The notes under the pieces are model-generated. The model did no database searches and was not told where the DNA came from. It worked only from the letters and a program-made list of their open reading frames with translations. From Sphingomonas lenta (lineage in GTDB: Bacteria; Pseudomonadota; Alphaproteobacteria; Sphingomonadales; Sphingomonadaceae), in NCBI RefSeq assembly GCF_002288825.1, contig NZ_NSLI01000002.1:434001-498000 (forward strand): a stretch of 64,000 bases of DNA. The letters are read 5' to 3'. A program made the translations under genes and the position numbers. Shown one piece after another: positions 1-7,113 of the stretch. Within the stretch, counting starts at the first letter, position 1, and each line of letters begins with the position of its first letter.

Positions 1-448
1 GGCCGTAGGAGCGATTGCGGTCGTAATCGCGGTCGCGGTCATAGCCGCCCGTGAAGCCGCCCATCATGCCGCCGCGGCGGCCCTGGTCGCGGTCATAGTC
101 CCGATCGTCGTCGTCGCGATCGTACTCGGTGAAGCGCCGGCCGTCGCTGGCATAGGAGCCGCGATACTGGTCGCCGCCGCCGTAATAGCCCGAGCTGCGG
201 TCGTCGAAGCCGCGGCCGCGGTTCTGGCCGTATCCGGGGCCGCCATACATGCGCTCGCGGTCCTGATAGCCGCGGTTGCCATAGTCACGATCGCGGTCGC
301 GGCCTCGCCCGCCGCCGAGCTCGCCGGCGGCCTGGTAGTCGCGCGCGCTGGAGAAGGTGTAATCGCGGCCCGAGCCGTAATCGCGGCCGTAATCCTGCTC
401 TTCCGAACGGTTGTAGTAACCGCCTTCGCGGTTGCGGTCATATACCAT
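1..448 (-). CDS. Tyr/Arg/Asp/Gly-rich hypothetical protein, C-terminus beyond window
   Basis: The minus-strand frame opens with ATG at 448, about 8 nt after an AGGAGG Shine-Dalgarno sequence, and stays open to the window edge, so only the N-terminal 149 residues are visible. They are strongly biased: repeated Arg-Asp-Tyr, Asp-Arg-Asp and Gly-Gly-Tyr blocks, no hydrophobic segment and no Cys. Sphingomonad proteins with a C-terminal SWFGD domain have this kind of N-terminus, but that domain would lie outside the window, so the family is an inference. An EcfG-type promoter lies about 80 nt upstream (528-552), which suggests a general-stress gene. The highly repetitive GC-rich code also gives long false frames on the other strand. 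Confidence 0.7.
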   Translation of the reverse strand, partial: MVYDRNREGGYYNRSEEQDYGRDYGSGRDYTFSSARDYQAAGELGGGRGRDRDRDYGNRGYQDRERMYGGPGYGQNRGRGFDDRSSGYYGGGDQYRGSYASDGRRFTEYDRDDDDRDYDRDQGRRGGMMGGFTGGYDRDRDYDRNRSYG

Positions 449-527
449 CGGGTATCCTCCTGCCTTTGAAGGGCGGGGATCCGGGGCGCACCATACACCG
501 GGCAGCCTCGTCCCGCCTGTTCCGAAG

Positions 528-552
528 AACGGGCGTGCCGGGGCGGGGTTCC
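528..552 (-). promoter_or_regulatory. Predicted sigma-EcfG promoter of the edge gene
   Basis: On the minus strand the site reads GGAAC (552-548), 16 nt, CGTT (531-528). This exactly matches the general-stress-response promoter consensus known from alphaproteobacteria (GGAAC-N16/17-CGTT). It lies about 80 nt upstream of the ATG at 448, and no other gene lies between. Confidence 0.65.
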
Positions 553-634
553 GGGGGCGAAACGGTGAAGCGGTGGCCGTGAAAGGCGTGTTGCATCGCG
601 CGGCGGAGGCCGCTAGAGGCCCTCTCCACCGCGC

Positions 635-710
635 GGGGCCGTAGCTCAGATGGGAGAGCGCTGCAATCGCACTGCAGAGGTCAGGGGTTCGATTCCCCTC
701 GGCTCCACCA
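635..710 (+). tRNA. tRNA-Ala (anticodon CGC)
   Basis: A complete 76-nt cloverleaf is visible. The acceptor arms GGGGCCG and CGGCTCC contain the G3-U70 pair that marks alanine tRNAs. The anticodon stem CTGCA/TGCAG encloses loop ATCGCAC, giving anticodon CGC. The T-arm is GGGGTTCGATTCCCC, and CCA is encoded. The tRNA stands alone; no other RNA gene adjoins it. Confidence 0.96.
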
Positions 711-838
711 CCGCGCCGGTGCGGCACGAGTATCGAAGCTACTCGCACCAGCACCAAGCGCGGCCGGCGGGTCGCTCCAGCGAACCCGTCCGACGACGCG
801 GCTTAGCCGCGCCGCCGATCCACACACTTCCTTTCTTT

Positions 839-933
839 GTCATGCCGGACTCGGTCCAGCATCGATCGGCGTGCGAGCAATCCGGCCGGCGCGCGGACGA
901 CGATGGACCCCGGAACAAGTCCGGGGTGACGGG
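839..933. repeat. Paired inverted palindrome (REPIN-like), copy 1
   Basis: The right arm (902-933) reads ACCCCGGAACAAGTCCGGGG followed by TGAC. The left arm (839-862) is a decayed inverted copy beginning GTCATGCCGGACT. The same pair of arms recurs at 6986-7091 and 12151-12285, always between genes, so this is a dispersed intergenic repeat rather than a local terminator. Confidence 0.7.
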
Positions 934-987
934 GTGGGTTGTGCATGGCGGGTAGCGATCCGTCCCCCGCACGCTACATCGGCCGTG

Positions 988-1743
988 ATGTCCATCTCCC
1001 ACCCTATCCCCGCCGCGACGCTGGTCCTGTTCCGCGAGCGCGGCGACGGGCCACCCGAGCTCCTGATGGTCGAGCGCGCCAAGGCGATGGCGTTCGCGGG
1101 CGGGGCGATGGTGTTTCCCGGCGGGCGGATCGACCCCGGCGACGAGGCGCTCGCCGAGCTCCACCCCGACCTTCCCGACGCCGCAGCGCGGATCGCGGCG
1201 ATACGGGAGACGGTGGAGGAGGCCGGGATCGCGGTCGGGATCGCGCCCCCGCCCCCGCCCTCGCCCGACCAGCTCGCCGCGCTACGCGCCAAGCTGCACG
1301 CGGGCGAGGCGTTCGGGCGGGCACTGGAGGAGGCGGGGCTGGCGCTCGACCTCACGGCGCTGACGCCGTTCGCGCGCTGGCTGCCCGCGCACCAACACCC
1401 GCGCATCTTCGACACGCTGTTCTTCCTCGCCCGCGCGCCGGAGGGAGCGGAGGCGACAGTGGACCGGACGGAGAATGTCCGCCTCGTCTGGACCAGTGCG
1501 CGAGCCATGCTCGACGAGGTCGACGCGGGCCGCGCGGCGGCGATCTTCCCGACGCGGCGCAACCTGGAGCGGCTGGCGCTGTTCGCGAGCTTCGACGACG
1601 CGGTGGTGGACGCGCGGGCGCACCCGATCCGGGCGGTGACGCCGTGGGTCGAGGAGCGCGAGGGTGCGGAGCATCTCTGCATCCCCGACGACCTCGGCTA
1701 CCCGATCACGTCCGAGCCGCTGACCGCGGCGGTGCGCGGCTGA
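988..1743 (+). CDS. Nudix hydrolase
   Basis: This is a 251-residue Nudix-family protein, which would hydrolyse a nucleoside diphosphate linked to another group; the substrate cannot be read from the sequence. The N-terminus forms the expected strand, then GGxxxFPGGR, and the core Nudix helix RETVEEAG follows about 30 residues later. The stretch between GGR and RETVEEAG is longer than in the classic GX5EX7REUXEEXGU box, as in the NUDT7/NUDT19-like (CoA diphosphatase) branch. The ATG at 988 was chosen because the family homology begins there; upstream sequence is repeat. Its stop TGA overlaps the next start by one base, so the extensin-like gene is translationally coupled to it. Confidence 0.88.
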   Translation: MSISHPIPAATLVLFRERGDGPPELLMVERAKAMAFAGGAMVFPGGRIDPGDEALAELHPDLPDAAARIAAIRETVEEAGIAVGIAPPPPPSPDQLAALRAKLHAGEAFGRALEEAGLALDLTALTPFARWLPAHQHPRIFDTLFFLARAPEGAEATVDRTENVRLVWTSARAMLDEVDAGRAAAIFPTRRNLERLALFASFDDAVVDARAHPIRAVTPWVEEREGAEHLCIPDDLGYPITSEPLTAAVRG

Positions 1744-2474
1744 TGCGCGCCGTCCGCCGGATCGCCGGCGGGCTGGTGGCGCTGCTGGTCGTCGGGCTGC
1801 TCGCGCTGCTCCTCTACGCCTTCGTGCGCGGGCGGCCGCAGGACCTGCCCTGGACGCCGCTCGACCTAGGCGAGCCGGTGGGGATGTTTACGGGGCGCAA
1901 GCTGACGGGGCTGACCGACGATCCGGGGGCGTGCCGGGCGCTGCTCGCCCGAGCGGGCGTGGAGTACACGGCGCTGCCGCCGCGGCGTGATGGCGAGCAG
2001 TGCGGCTACGCCGACGGGGTGCGCTTCCGACCCGGCGGGTCGCGGACGATCCGCTATGCGCCGGGCGATCTGGGCGTGAGCTGCCCGGTCGCGGCGTCGC
2101 TCGCGATGTGGGAGTGGAACGTGGTCCAGCCCGCGGCCGAGCGGCTGCTGGGCACGCGCGTCGCGCGGGTGGAGACGTTTGGGAGCTATAGCTGCCGTCG
2201 GCTGTACGGCCGCGACGAAGGCGCGTGGAGCGAGCATGCGACGGCAGATGCGGTGGACGTGGCCGGGTTCGTGCTGGCGGACGGGCGGCGGGTGACGGTG
2301 GTGCGGGACTGGGAGGGCGACGACGCGGCCGCGCGGTTCTTGCGGGCGGTGCGCGACGGGGCGTGCGACCTGTTCGCGACAACCTTGTCGCCGGACTATA
2401 ACGCGGCGCACCAGGACCACCTGCACCTGGATCAGGCGGAGCGTGGCGCGATGGGGTGGCGGGCTTGCCGATAA
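1743..2474 (+). CDS. Extensin-like C-terminal domain protein, membrane-anchored
   Basis: This 243-residue protein has an N-terminal hydrophobic anchor (about residues 10-28, rich in Leu and Val), then an Extensin_C-type domain. Visible marks are paired Cys residues, the stretch SEHATADAVDV typical of this peptidase-like fold, and HQDHLHLD near the end, whose His and Asp residues resemble the metal site of LAS/MepA-type peptidases. The family is widespread in alphaproteobacteria but its substrate is unknown; a cell-wall role in the periplasm is an inference. It starts in the TGATG overlap with the Nudix gene. Confidence 0.85.
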   Translation: MRAVRRIAGGLVALLVVGLLALLLYAFVRGRPQDLPWTPLDLGEPVGMFTGRKLTGLTDDPGACRALLARAGVEYTALPPRRDGEQCGYADGVRFRPGGSRTIRYAPGDLGVSCPVAASLAMWEWNVVQPAAERLLGTRVARVETFGSYSCRRLYGRDEGAWSEHATADAVDVAGFVLADGRRVTVVRDWEGDDAAARFLRAVRDGACDLFATTLSPDYNAAHQDHLHLDQAERGAMGWRACR

Positions 2475-2477
2475 ATT

Positions 2478-2612
2478 CCCTCTCCCAATGGGAGAGGGAG
2501 GGAGCCGCACGAAGTGCGGCGGAAGGGTAAGGGCGATTGGTCGAACGTGGTGCGCCTCACCCTCACCCCGCGCCTGCTACGCAGGCTTGCCCCTCTCCCG
2601 ACGGGAGAGGGG
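2478..2612. repeat. Paired palindrome of the CCCTCTCCC type
   Basis: Two hairpins, CCCTCTCCC-AATG-GGAGAGGG (2478-2498) and CCCCTCTCCC-G-ACGGGAGAGGGG (2590-2612), flank about 90 nt between convergent genes. A related single hairpin is at 28861-28888. There is no T-run, so these resemble a dispersed intergenic repeat more than terminators. Confidence 0.6.
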
Positions 2613-2620
2613 TGGTCGGA

Positions 2621-3172
2621 TCACGCCGTCGCGGCGCCCATATCGACCTTCTCGACCCAATATGGGAAGAAGGCGGGCTGGCGACTGGACCAGCCGGACG
2701 CGGTCGCGGCCGCCTCGCTGATCGACTGGAGCAGCTTGCGGCGCAGCTCCGGGTGCAGGTGCGGCAACGCGGCGGCGGCGCAGAAGGCGGACGGCAGCCA
2801 GGGCCGGACCTCGGCACCGACAAGACGCTCGTAGAGGAAGCGGAAAGCCGAGAAGCTGGTGATGCGCCCCTGCCCCAGATCGAACGCCGCCAGCGTGATC
2901 AGCGGGCCCAGGAAGGGCTCCACCGCTTCGAGGCCGCTCGCCTCCGGCACCATGGCGCGGATCTCGGGCAGGTTGCGATAGGTGCGCGCCTGCGCCCGGA
3001 TGCTCGCGGACTCCACGGCGTCGCGCCCCCAGCGCGCCATGGCGTCCTCGCGATCCAGGCCGATGTCGAGCGAGCGCCGGATGTAGCGCTGCGTCGCGGC
3101 CGAAAAACTGGCGAACTCCTTCATTTCGGCGAGGGTCATCACGCCCTCGGCCGGCTTGGTCTTCCCGGTCAT
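2621..3172 (-). CDS. Conserved-looking hypothetical protein
   Basis: This is a 183-residue soluble protein, with no signal peptide or membrane segment. It is helix-rich (long Ala/Leu/Arg/Glu stretches) with one Cys. The ATG at 3172 is preferred over a start nine codons further up because the good coding pattern begins with MTGKTKPAEG. I do not recognise a family. It is a single-gene unit converging on the extensin-like gene with the 2478-2612 repeat between them. Confidence 0.7.
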   Translation of the reverse strand: MTGKTKPAEGVMTLAEMKEFASFSAATQRYIRRSLDIGLDREDAMARWGRDAVESASIRAQARTYRNLPEIRAMVPEASGLEAVEPFLGPLITLAAFDLGQGRITSFSAFRFLYERLVGAEVRPWLPSAFCAAAALPHLHPELRRKLLQSISEAAATASGWSSRQPAFFPYWVEKVDMGAATA

Positions 3173-3361
3173 TTCCCAACCCCACTCTAGGACCCGCAAA
3201 CAGGTCTACGCCCGGTTGGTTAACGCCAACCTTAACGCGCCCGTCCCCGGGAACTAGAAATGACGGAAAGTTCCCGGCCCGCAACGCAATATGCGACGAA
3301 CCGAGTAGGAATTGCCGGAAAGGTGCCGAACTGCGCTATTTGCGCAACAAACGAGTCGCGG

Positions 3362-3661
3362 TCAGGGTTGGCCGTCGCGCAGGCGACGCTCCGCCTCCGG
3401 ATCATATCCGGAGGACGCGGGCGGCTCGGCGGCCGAGGCGCCGGGCTGGATGATGGAGACGGGGTCCGACCCGTCCATCGTCTCGTCCAGCCCTTCGTCG
3501 AGCTTGGCGTCAACCGAGTGCGGGTTCTTCCGCAAGCGCTTCTCGATGGAACGGTCCTGGCCCGCGTCCTGCCGCGGGTCGCGTTCCGAGTTGTTGGACG
3601 CCTGGGGCGCGACCGACATGCTGTCCAGCGCCTCGTCCATGTTCCGCCTGTCGTCACTCAT
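3362..3661 (-). CDS. Small acidic protein with LDE-LDET-SDP motif, probable stress protein
   Basis: This 99-residue, highly charged, probably disordered protein has the block KLDEGLDETMDGSDPVS near residues 53-69. This matches a short motif (LDEALDESFPASDPPS-like) found at the end of many small proteobacterial proteins of unknown function. There is no signal peptide or membrane segment. A perfect EcfG promoter 33 nt upstream (3694-3718) places it in the general stress regulon. The terminator of the BI-1 gene lies just beyond that promoter, so this is its own transcription unit. Confidence 0.75.
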   Translation of the reverse strand: MSDDRRNMDEALDSMSVAPQASNNSERDPRQDAGQDRSIEKRLRKNPHSVDAKLDEGLDETMDGSDPVSIIQPGASAAEPPASSGYDPEAERRLRDGQP

Positions 3662-3693
3662 GGCTGCATTCCTTGCCCCTGTTTCGTGAGTAG

Positions 3694-3718
3694 AACGAGC
3701 GACGCAACCGCCCGTTCC
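3694..3718 (-). promoter_or_regulatory. Predicted sigma-EcfG promoter of the 99-residue protein
   Basis: On the minus strand GGAAC (3718-3714) and CGTT (3697-3694) are separated by exactly 16 nt, matching the alphaproteobacterial general-stress promoter. The distance from the -10 element to the ATG at 3661 is about 33 nt. Confidence 0.75.
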
Positions 3719-3724
3719 GGCACG

Positions 3725-3756
3725 AAAAAAGGCCCGGCGGATCGCTCCGCCGGACC
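3725..3756 (-). terminator. Rho-independent terminator of the BI-1 gene
   Basis: On the minus strand a 10-bp stem GGTCCGGCGG / CCGCCGGGCC (one G-T pair) with a 6-nt loop is followed directly by six T (3730-3725). It lies 32 nt after the stop codon at 3788 and separates that gene from the stress promoter at 3694-3718. Confidence 0.85.
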
Positions 3757-3787
3757 TCCCGTCCGATCCGCCCTGAGGGCTCCGCGG

Positions 3788-4525
3788 TTACTCGCGGTTG
3801 CCCAGGAACGAGAGCAGGAACTGGAACATGTTGACGAAGTCGAGATAGAGCGACAGCGCGCCCATGATCACGACCTTGCCCATCATGTCCGTGCCCTGGA
3901 CATAGTCGTACATGCTCTTGATCCGCTGCGTGTCGTAGGCGGTCAGCCCTGCGAACAGCAGCACGCCCACCCCGCTGATCACCAGCGCGAACGGACCCGA
4001 CTGGAAGAACAGGTTGAGCAGCGAGGCGACGAGCAGGCCGACCACGCCCATGATCAGGAACGTGCCGAAGCCCGACAGGTCTCGCTTCGTCGTGTAGCCG
4101 TAGAGGCTGAGCGCCAGGAACGCCGACGCCGCCGCGAAGAAGGTGAAGGCGATCGACGGGCCCGTGTAGACCAGGAAGATGGTCGACATGGACAGGCCCA
4201 TGACGGTCGCAAACGCCCAGAAGGCGGCCTGCGCCGCGCCGGTGGACAGCCGGTGGATGCCGAAGCTGAGCACCAGGATGAACGCCAGCGGCGCGAACAT
4301 GATCGCGTATTTCAGCAGACCGGGCTGCAGGAACACCTGCGCCGCCATGCCGCTCTGCGCGAACAGGAGGGCGACGATGCCCGTCAGCAGAACGCCGGAC
4401 GCCATGTAGTTGTAGACGGAGAGCATGTACCGGCGGAGACCCGCGTCGTACGCCTCCGTGCGCACGCCCGTCCGCGGGGCCGTGAAGGCCGAAGCGGCGG
4501 GCCGAGGGTCGGACCAATTAGCCAT
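3788..4525 (-). CDS. Bax inhibitor-1/YccA family membrane protein
   Basis: This 245-residue protein has a hydrophilic N-terminus of about 30 residues and then seven closely spaced hydrophobic segments. This is the layout of the Bax-inhibitor-1 (TMBIM/YccA) family. Members sit in the inner membrane; bacterial ones are linked to proton-dependent calcium leak or to modulation of the FtsH protease, but the role here is unknown. The length matches the family. It is a single-gene transcription unit with a clear terminator (3725-3756). Confidence 0.93.
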   Translation of the reverse strand: MANWSDPRPAASAFTAPRTGVRTEAYDAGLRRYMLSVYNYMASGVLLTGIVALLFAQSGMAAQVFLQPGLLKYAIMFAPLAFILVLSFGIHRLSTGAAQAAFWAFATVMGLSMSTIFLVYTGPSIAFTFFAAASAFLALSLYGYTTKRDLSGFGTFLIMGVVGLLVASLLNLFFQSGPFALVISGVGVLLFAGLTAYDTQRIKSMYDYVQGTDMMGKVVIMGALSLYLDFVNMFQFLLSFLGNRE

Positions 4526-4652
4526 GAGGAACCTAGCTCCTTTGCCCCGGCTCCAAACAACGCCGGGATGCCGTGAATATCGGGGGCGAAACGGTTCTTT
4601 TCAAGCGAAACCGGACGGCCCAACTGCACGCTGAAACGCTCGAGGTTACCGC

Positions 4653-5198
4653 ATGATCCGCTTGTTCGTCGCGTTACGCCCGCCCGCCCCCATCCGGGAC
4701 GCGCTCGCCGACATCCAGGACGGGGTCGCGGAGGCGCGCTGGCAGGACGACGAGCAGCTGCACATGACGCTGCGCTTCGTCGGCGAGGTGGAGCGCCCGC
4801 AGGCGGAGGACCTGGCGGACGCGATGCAGCGGCTGCGCTGCCCGGCGACCGAAGCGCGGCTTCAGGGCGTGGGCGCGTTCGGCGGGCGCGGCCGCGCGGG
4901 GGCGCTGTGGGCGGGCGTAACCCCGCGCGAGCCGATCGCGGCGCTGCACCGCAAGGTCGACCAGCTCTGCGTGCAGGTCGGCCTGGAGCCTGAGCGGCGC
5001 GCCTTCACGCCCCACGTCACGGTCGCACGGCTGCCGCGCGGCGCCGGCGTGGACGGGCCGGAGGTGGCGGCGTGGCGCGCGCGGCACTCGGCGTTCGCGA
5101 CCGAGCCGTTCCTGCTCGACCGCGTGATCCTGTACCGCAGCCACCTGGGCCGCGCGGGCGCGAGCTACGAGCCGGTGGTCGAAACGCCGCTCGGCTAG
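4653..5198 (+). CDS. thpR: RNA 2',3'-cyclic phosphodiesterase (2H family)
   Basis: This 181-residue 2H-superfamily enzyme opens 2',3'-cyclic phosphates on RNA and was formerly called 2'-5' RNA ligase. The two signature tetrapeptides are present: HMTL with His37 and HVTV with His121, each placed as in the family. The opening MIRLFVALRPP is typical of ThpR. Its stop codon overlaps that of sodC by 4 nt, so the two genes converge and share their 3' ends with no room for a terminator. Confidence 0.93.
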   Translation: MIRLFVALRPPAPIRDALADIQDGVAEARWQDDEQLHMTLRFVGEVERPQAEDLADAMQRLRCPATEARLQGVGAFGGRGRAGALWAGVTPREPIAALHRKVDQLCVQVGLEPERRAFTPHVTVARLPRGAGVDGPEVAAWRARHSAFATEPFLLDRVILYRSHLGRAGASYEPVVETPLG

Positions 5199-5725
5199 CC
5201 TAGTTGAAACACGCCGCAGGCGATGCGGCCGCCGCTGTTGCCCGACGGGTCGGTGACGAGGTCGTCGGCGGCGGCGTGGACCATCATCGCCGCCCCGTCC
5301 GCGTCGAGCAGCGAGGCCATCGTCGCGCCCGGCATGGTCATGGCGATCGTGCCGCGGCCGTCCGCGCCGACCGTCAGGTTGGGCAGGTCGCCCAGGTGCG
5401 GACCCTGCGGGTTGTTGGACCCGTGCTTGGTGTTGGTCGGGTTCCAGTGCGGCCCCGCGCTCTCGAAGCCGGGCGGGTCGCAGCGGCCGGTCGTGTGGAC
5501 GTGCGCGCCGTGCTGACCCGGCGGCAAGCCCCGCGCGTCGATGGTGAAGCGCACCCCGCCCGCCACCTCGCGCGCGGTCGCGCGGCCGGCGTCGGCGCCC
5601 GTCGAGGTACGCATCGCCGCCGTCGCCATCTGACCGCCGGCGACGGGCTCGCCGAGCGCGGGACCGCGGTTCTGACATCCCGCCAGCGCGAGCGCGGCGA
5701 TGGCGAGGGTGAGGTTCACGCGCAT
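5195..5725 (-). CDS. sodC: Cu/Zn superoxide dismutase, lipoprotein form
   Basis: This 176-residue protein converts superoxide to hydrogen peroxide and oxygen outside the cytoplasm. A lipobox LAGC puts the lipidated Cys at 17, so it should be anchored to a membrane. Copper and zinc ligands are seen in HGAHVHTTG, PHWNP, NPQGPHLGD and MMVHAAADD. The disulphide Cys residues lie in GRCDPPG and RIACGV near the end. The ATG at 5725 is in front of a normal signal peptide. An EcfG promoter (5749-5774) precedes it, fitting a stress role. Confidence 0.95.
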   Translation of the reverse strand: MRVNLTLAIAALALAGCQNRGPALGEPVAGGQMATAAMRTSTGADAGRATAREVAGGVRFTIDARGLPPGQHGAHVHTTGRCDPPGFESAGPHWNPTNTKHGSNNPQGPHLGDLPNLTVGADGRGTIAMTMPGATMASLLDADGAAMMVHAAADDLVTDPSGNSGGRIACGVFQLG

Positions 5726-5748
5726 AAGCTTCTCCGTTTCGGTCGGAG

Positions 5749-5774
5749 AACGGAAAGGCGGCGGGCGCGGTTCC
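5749..5774 (-). promoter_or_regulatory. Predicted sigma-EcfG promoter of sodC
   Basis: On the minus strand GGAAC (5774-5770) and CGTT (5752-5749) are 17 nt apart, within the known general-stress consensus. The -10 element is about 24 nt from the sodC ATG. The site also lies immediately upstream of hemW on the other strand. Confidence 0.7.
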
Positions 5775-5784
5775 GTCGAGGCGG

Positions 5785-6966
5785 ATGCGGACCTATATGG
5801 CCGCGCTCATGACCGCCGCCGCCGACCTCGCGCTCTACGTTCATTGGCCGTTCTGCGTGTCTAAATGCCCCTATTGCGACTTCAACAGCCATGTCCGCGC
5901 GAGCGTGGACCAGGAGACTTGGCGTGCGGCGTTGCTGAGGGACTTGAGCCACGAGGCGGCGCTGCTGCCGGGGCGGCAATTGCGGTCGGTGTTCTTCGGG
6001 GGCGGCACGCCGTCGCTGATGCCGCCGGAGACGGTCGCGGCGGTGCTCGACGCGGCGGTCGCGGCATGGCCGGCGGCGGACGACCTGGAGATCACGCTGG
6101 AGGCGAACCCGTCCTCGGTCGAGGCGGCGCGCTTCGCCGACCTCGCGCGGGCGGGGGTGAACCGGGTGTCGCTGGGGCTGCAGTCGCTGGACGACGCGGC
6201 GCTCCGGTTTCTGGGCCGGGCGCACGGCGTCGAGGAGGGACTGGCGGCGCTGGACGTGGCGCAACGGGCGTTTCCGCGCGTCAGCTTCGACCTGATCTAC
6301 GCACTACCCGGCCAGCTTGCGCGGTCTTGGGATGAAGAGCTCGCCCGTGCGCTATCGTTCGGGACGGAGCATCTGTCGCTCTACCAACTGACGATCGAGC
6401 CGGGGACGCGCTTCGCGACCGAGGCGGCGGCGGGGCGGCTGTCGATCCCCGACGGCGACGCGGCGGCCGACCTGTTCGAGCTCACGCGCGAGCGGACCGC
6501 GGCGGCGGGGCTGCCCGCCTATGAGACGTCGAACCACGCGCGGCCGGGCGCGGAGAGCCGGCACAACCTCGCCTATTGGCGATACGACGATTACGCGGGC
6601 GTCGGGCCCGGCGCGCATGGGCGGCGCGGCGGAGTGGCGACGCTGCGGCGGAGGAAGCCGGAGAACTGGCTCGCGGCCGTGGAGCGCAACGGGCACGGGA
6701 TCGAGCGGGAGGACGTGCTCGACCCGACGACGCGGGGCGTCGAGGCGCTGCTGATGGGGTTGCGGTTGAGCGAGGGCGTGGCCCTCCGCCGCGTCGCCGC
6801 GCTCGCCGGGGGTGACGCGCCGGTCGATCTGGGCGCGGTGCGACGGTTGGAGCGGCAGGGACTAATCGTGCTCGAAGGCGAACGGCTGCGCGTCACCGAA
6901 GCGGGCGCGCTCCTGCTCGACGGGATCTTGGCGCAGGTGGTGCGGCCGAAGACCGTGGCGGTCTGA
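5785..6966 (+). CDS. hemW: Radical SAM family heme chaperone HemW
   Basis: This 393-residue radical SAM protein has the cluster motif CX3CX2C at Cys24, Cys28 and Cys31 (CVSKCPYC). FGGGTPS follows, and the HemN-like C-terminal domain contains GVGPGAHG. HemW loads heme into respiratory enzymes; it resembles HemN but is not the coproporphyrinogen oxidase, and it lacks HemN's longer N-terminus. The start is uncertain: in-frame ATG codons at 5785 and 5809 are both possible, and neither has a good Shine-Dalgarno sequence. Confidence 0.92.
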   Translation: MRTYMAALMTAAADLALYVHWPFCVSKCPYCDFNSHVRASVDQETWRAALLRDLSHEAALLPGRQLRSVFFGGGTPSLMPPETVAAVLDAAVAAWPAADDLEITLEANPSSVEAARFADLARAGVNRVSLGLQSLDDAALRFLGRAHGVEEGLAALDVAQRAFPRVSFDLIYALPGQLARSWDEELARALSFGTEHLSLYQLTIEPGTRFATEAAAGRLSIPDGDAAADLFELTRERTAAAGLPAYETSNHARPGAESRHNLAYWRYDDYAGVGPGAHGRRGGVATLRRRKPENWLAAVERNGHGIEREDVLDPTTRGVEALLMGLRLSEGVALRRVAALAGGDAPVDLGAVRRLERQGLIVLEGERLRVTEAGALLLDGILAQVVRPKTVAV

Positions 6967-6985
6967 GGCTTACCCCTCTTTCCTC

Positions 6986-7091
6986 GTCACCCCGGACTTG
7001 ATCCGGCATCCACGCGCGTCCGCCATTTACGGGCGCACCGCATGCAGACACGGACGCGCATGGACCCCGGATCAAGTCCGGGGTGACGAGG
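6986..7091. repeat. Paired inverted palindrome (REPIN-like), copy 2
   Basis: The left arm GTCACCCCGGACTTGATCCGG (first 20 bases diagnostic) continues into CATCCACGCGCGTCC. The right arm is its near-perfect inverse, GGACGCGCATGGACCCCGG and onward to GGGGTGAC. The arms enclose about 35 nt. It lies between the convergent hemW and activator genes. Confidence 0.8.
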
Positions 7092-7113
7092 GTTGATGTG
7101 GAGATGGGAAAGT

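Noticed and set aside
519..523. Second GTTCC as an alternative -35 element before the edge gene
   Set aside because: No CGTT equivalent lies 16-17 nt away; the site at 548-552 has one.
840..1682. Minus-strand frame opposite the Nudix gene
   Set aside because: Ser/Ala/Arg-biased shadow of the Nudix frame; the plus strand shows an intact Nudix helix.
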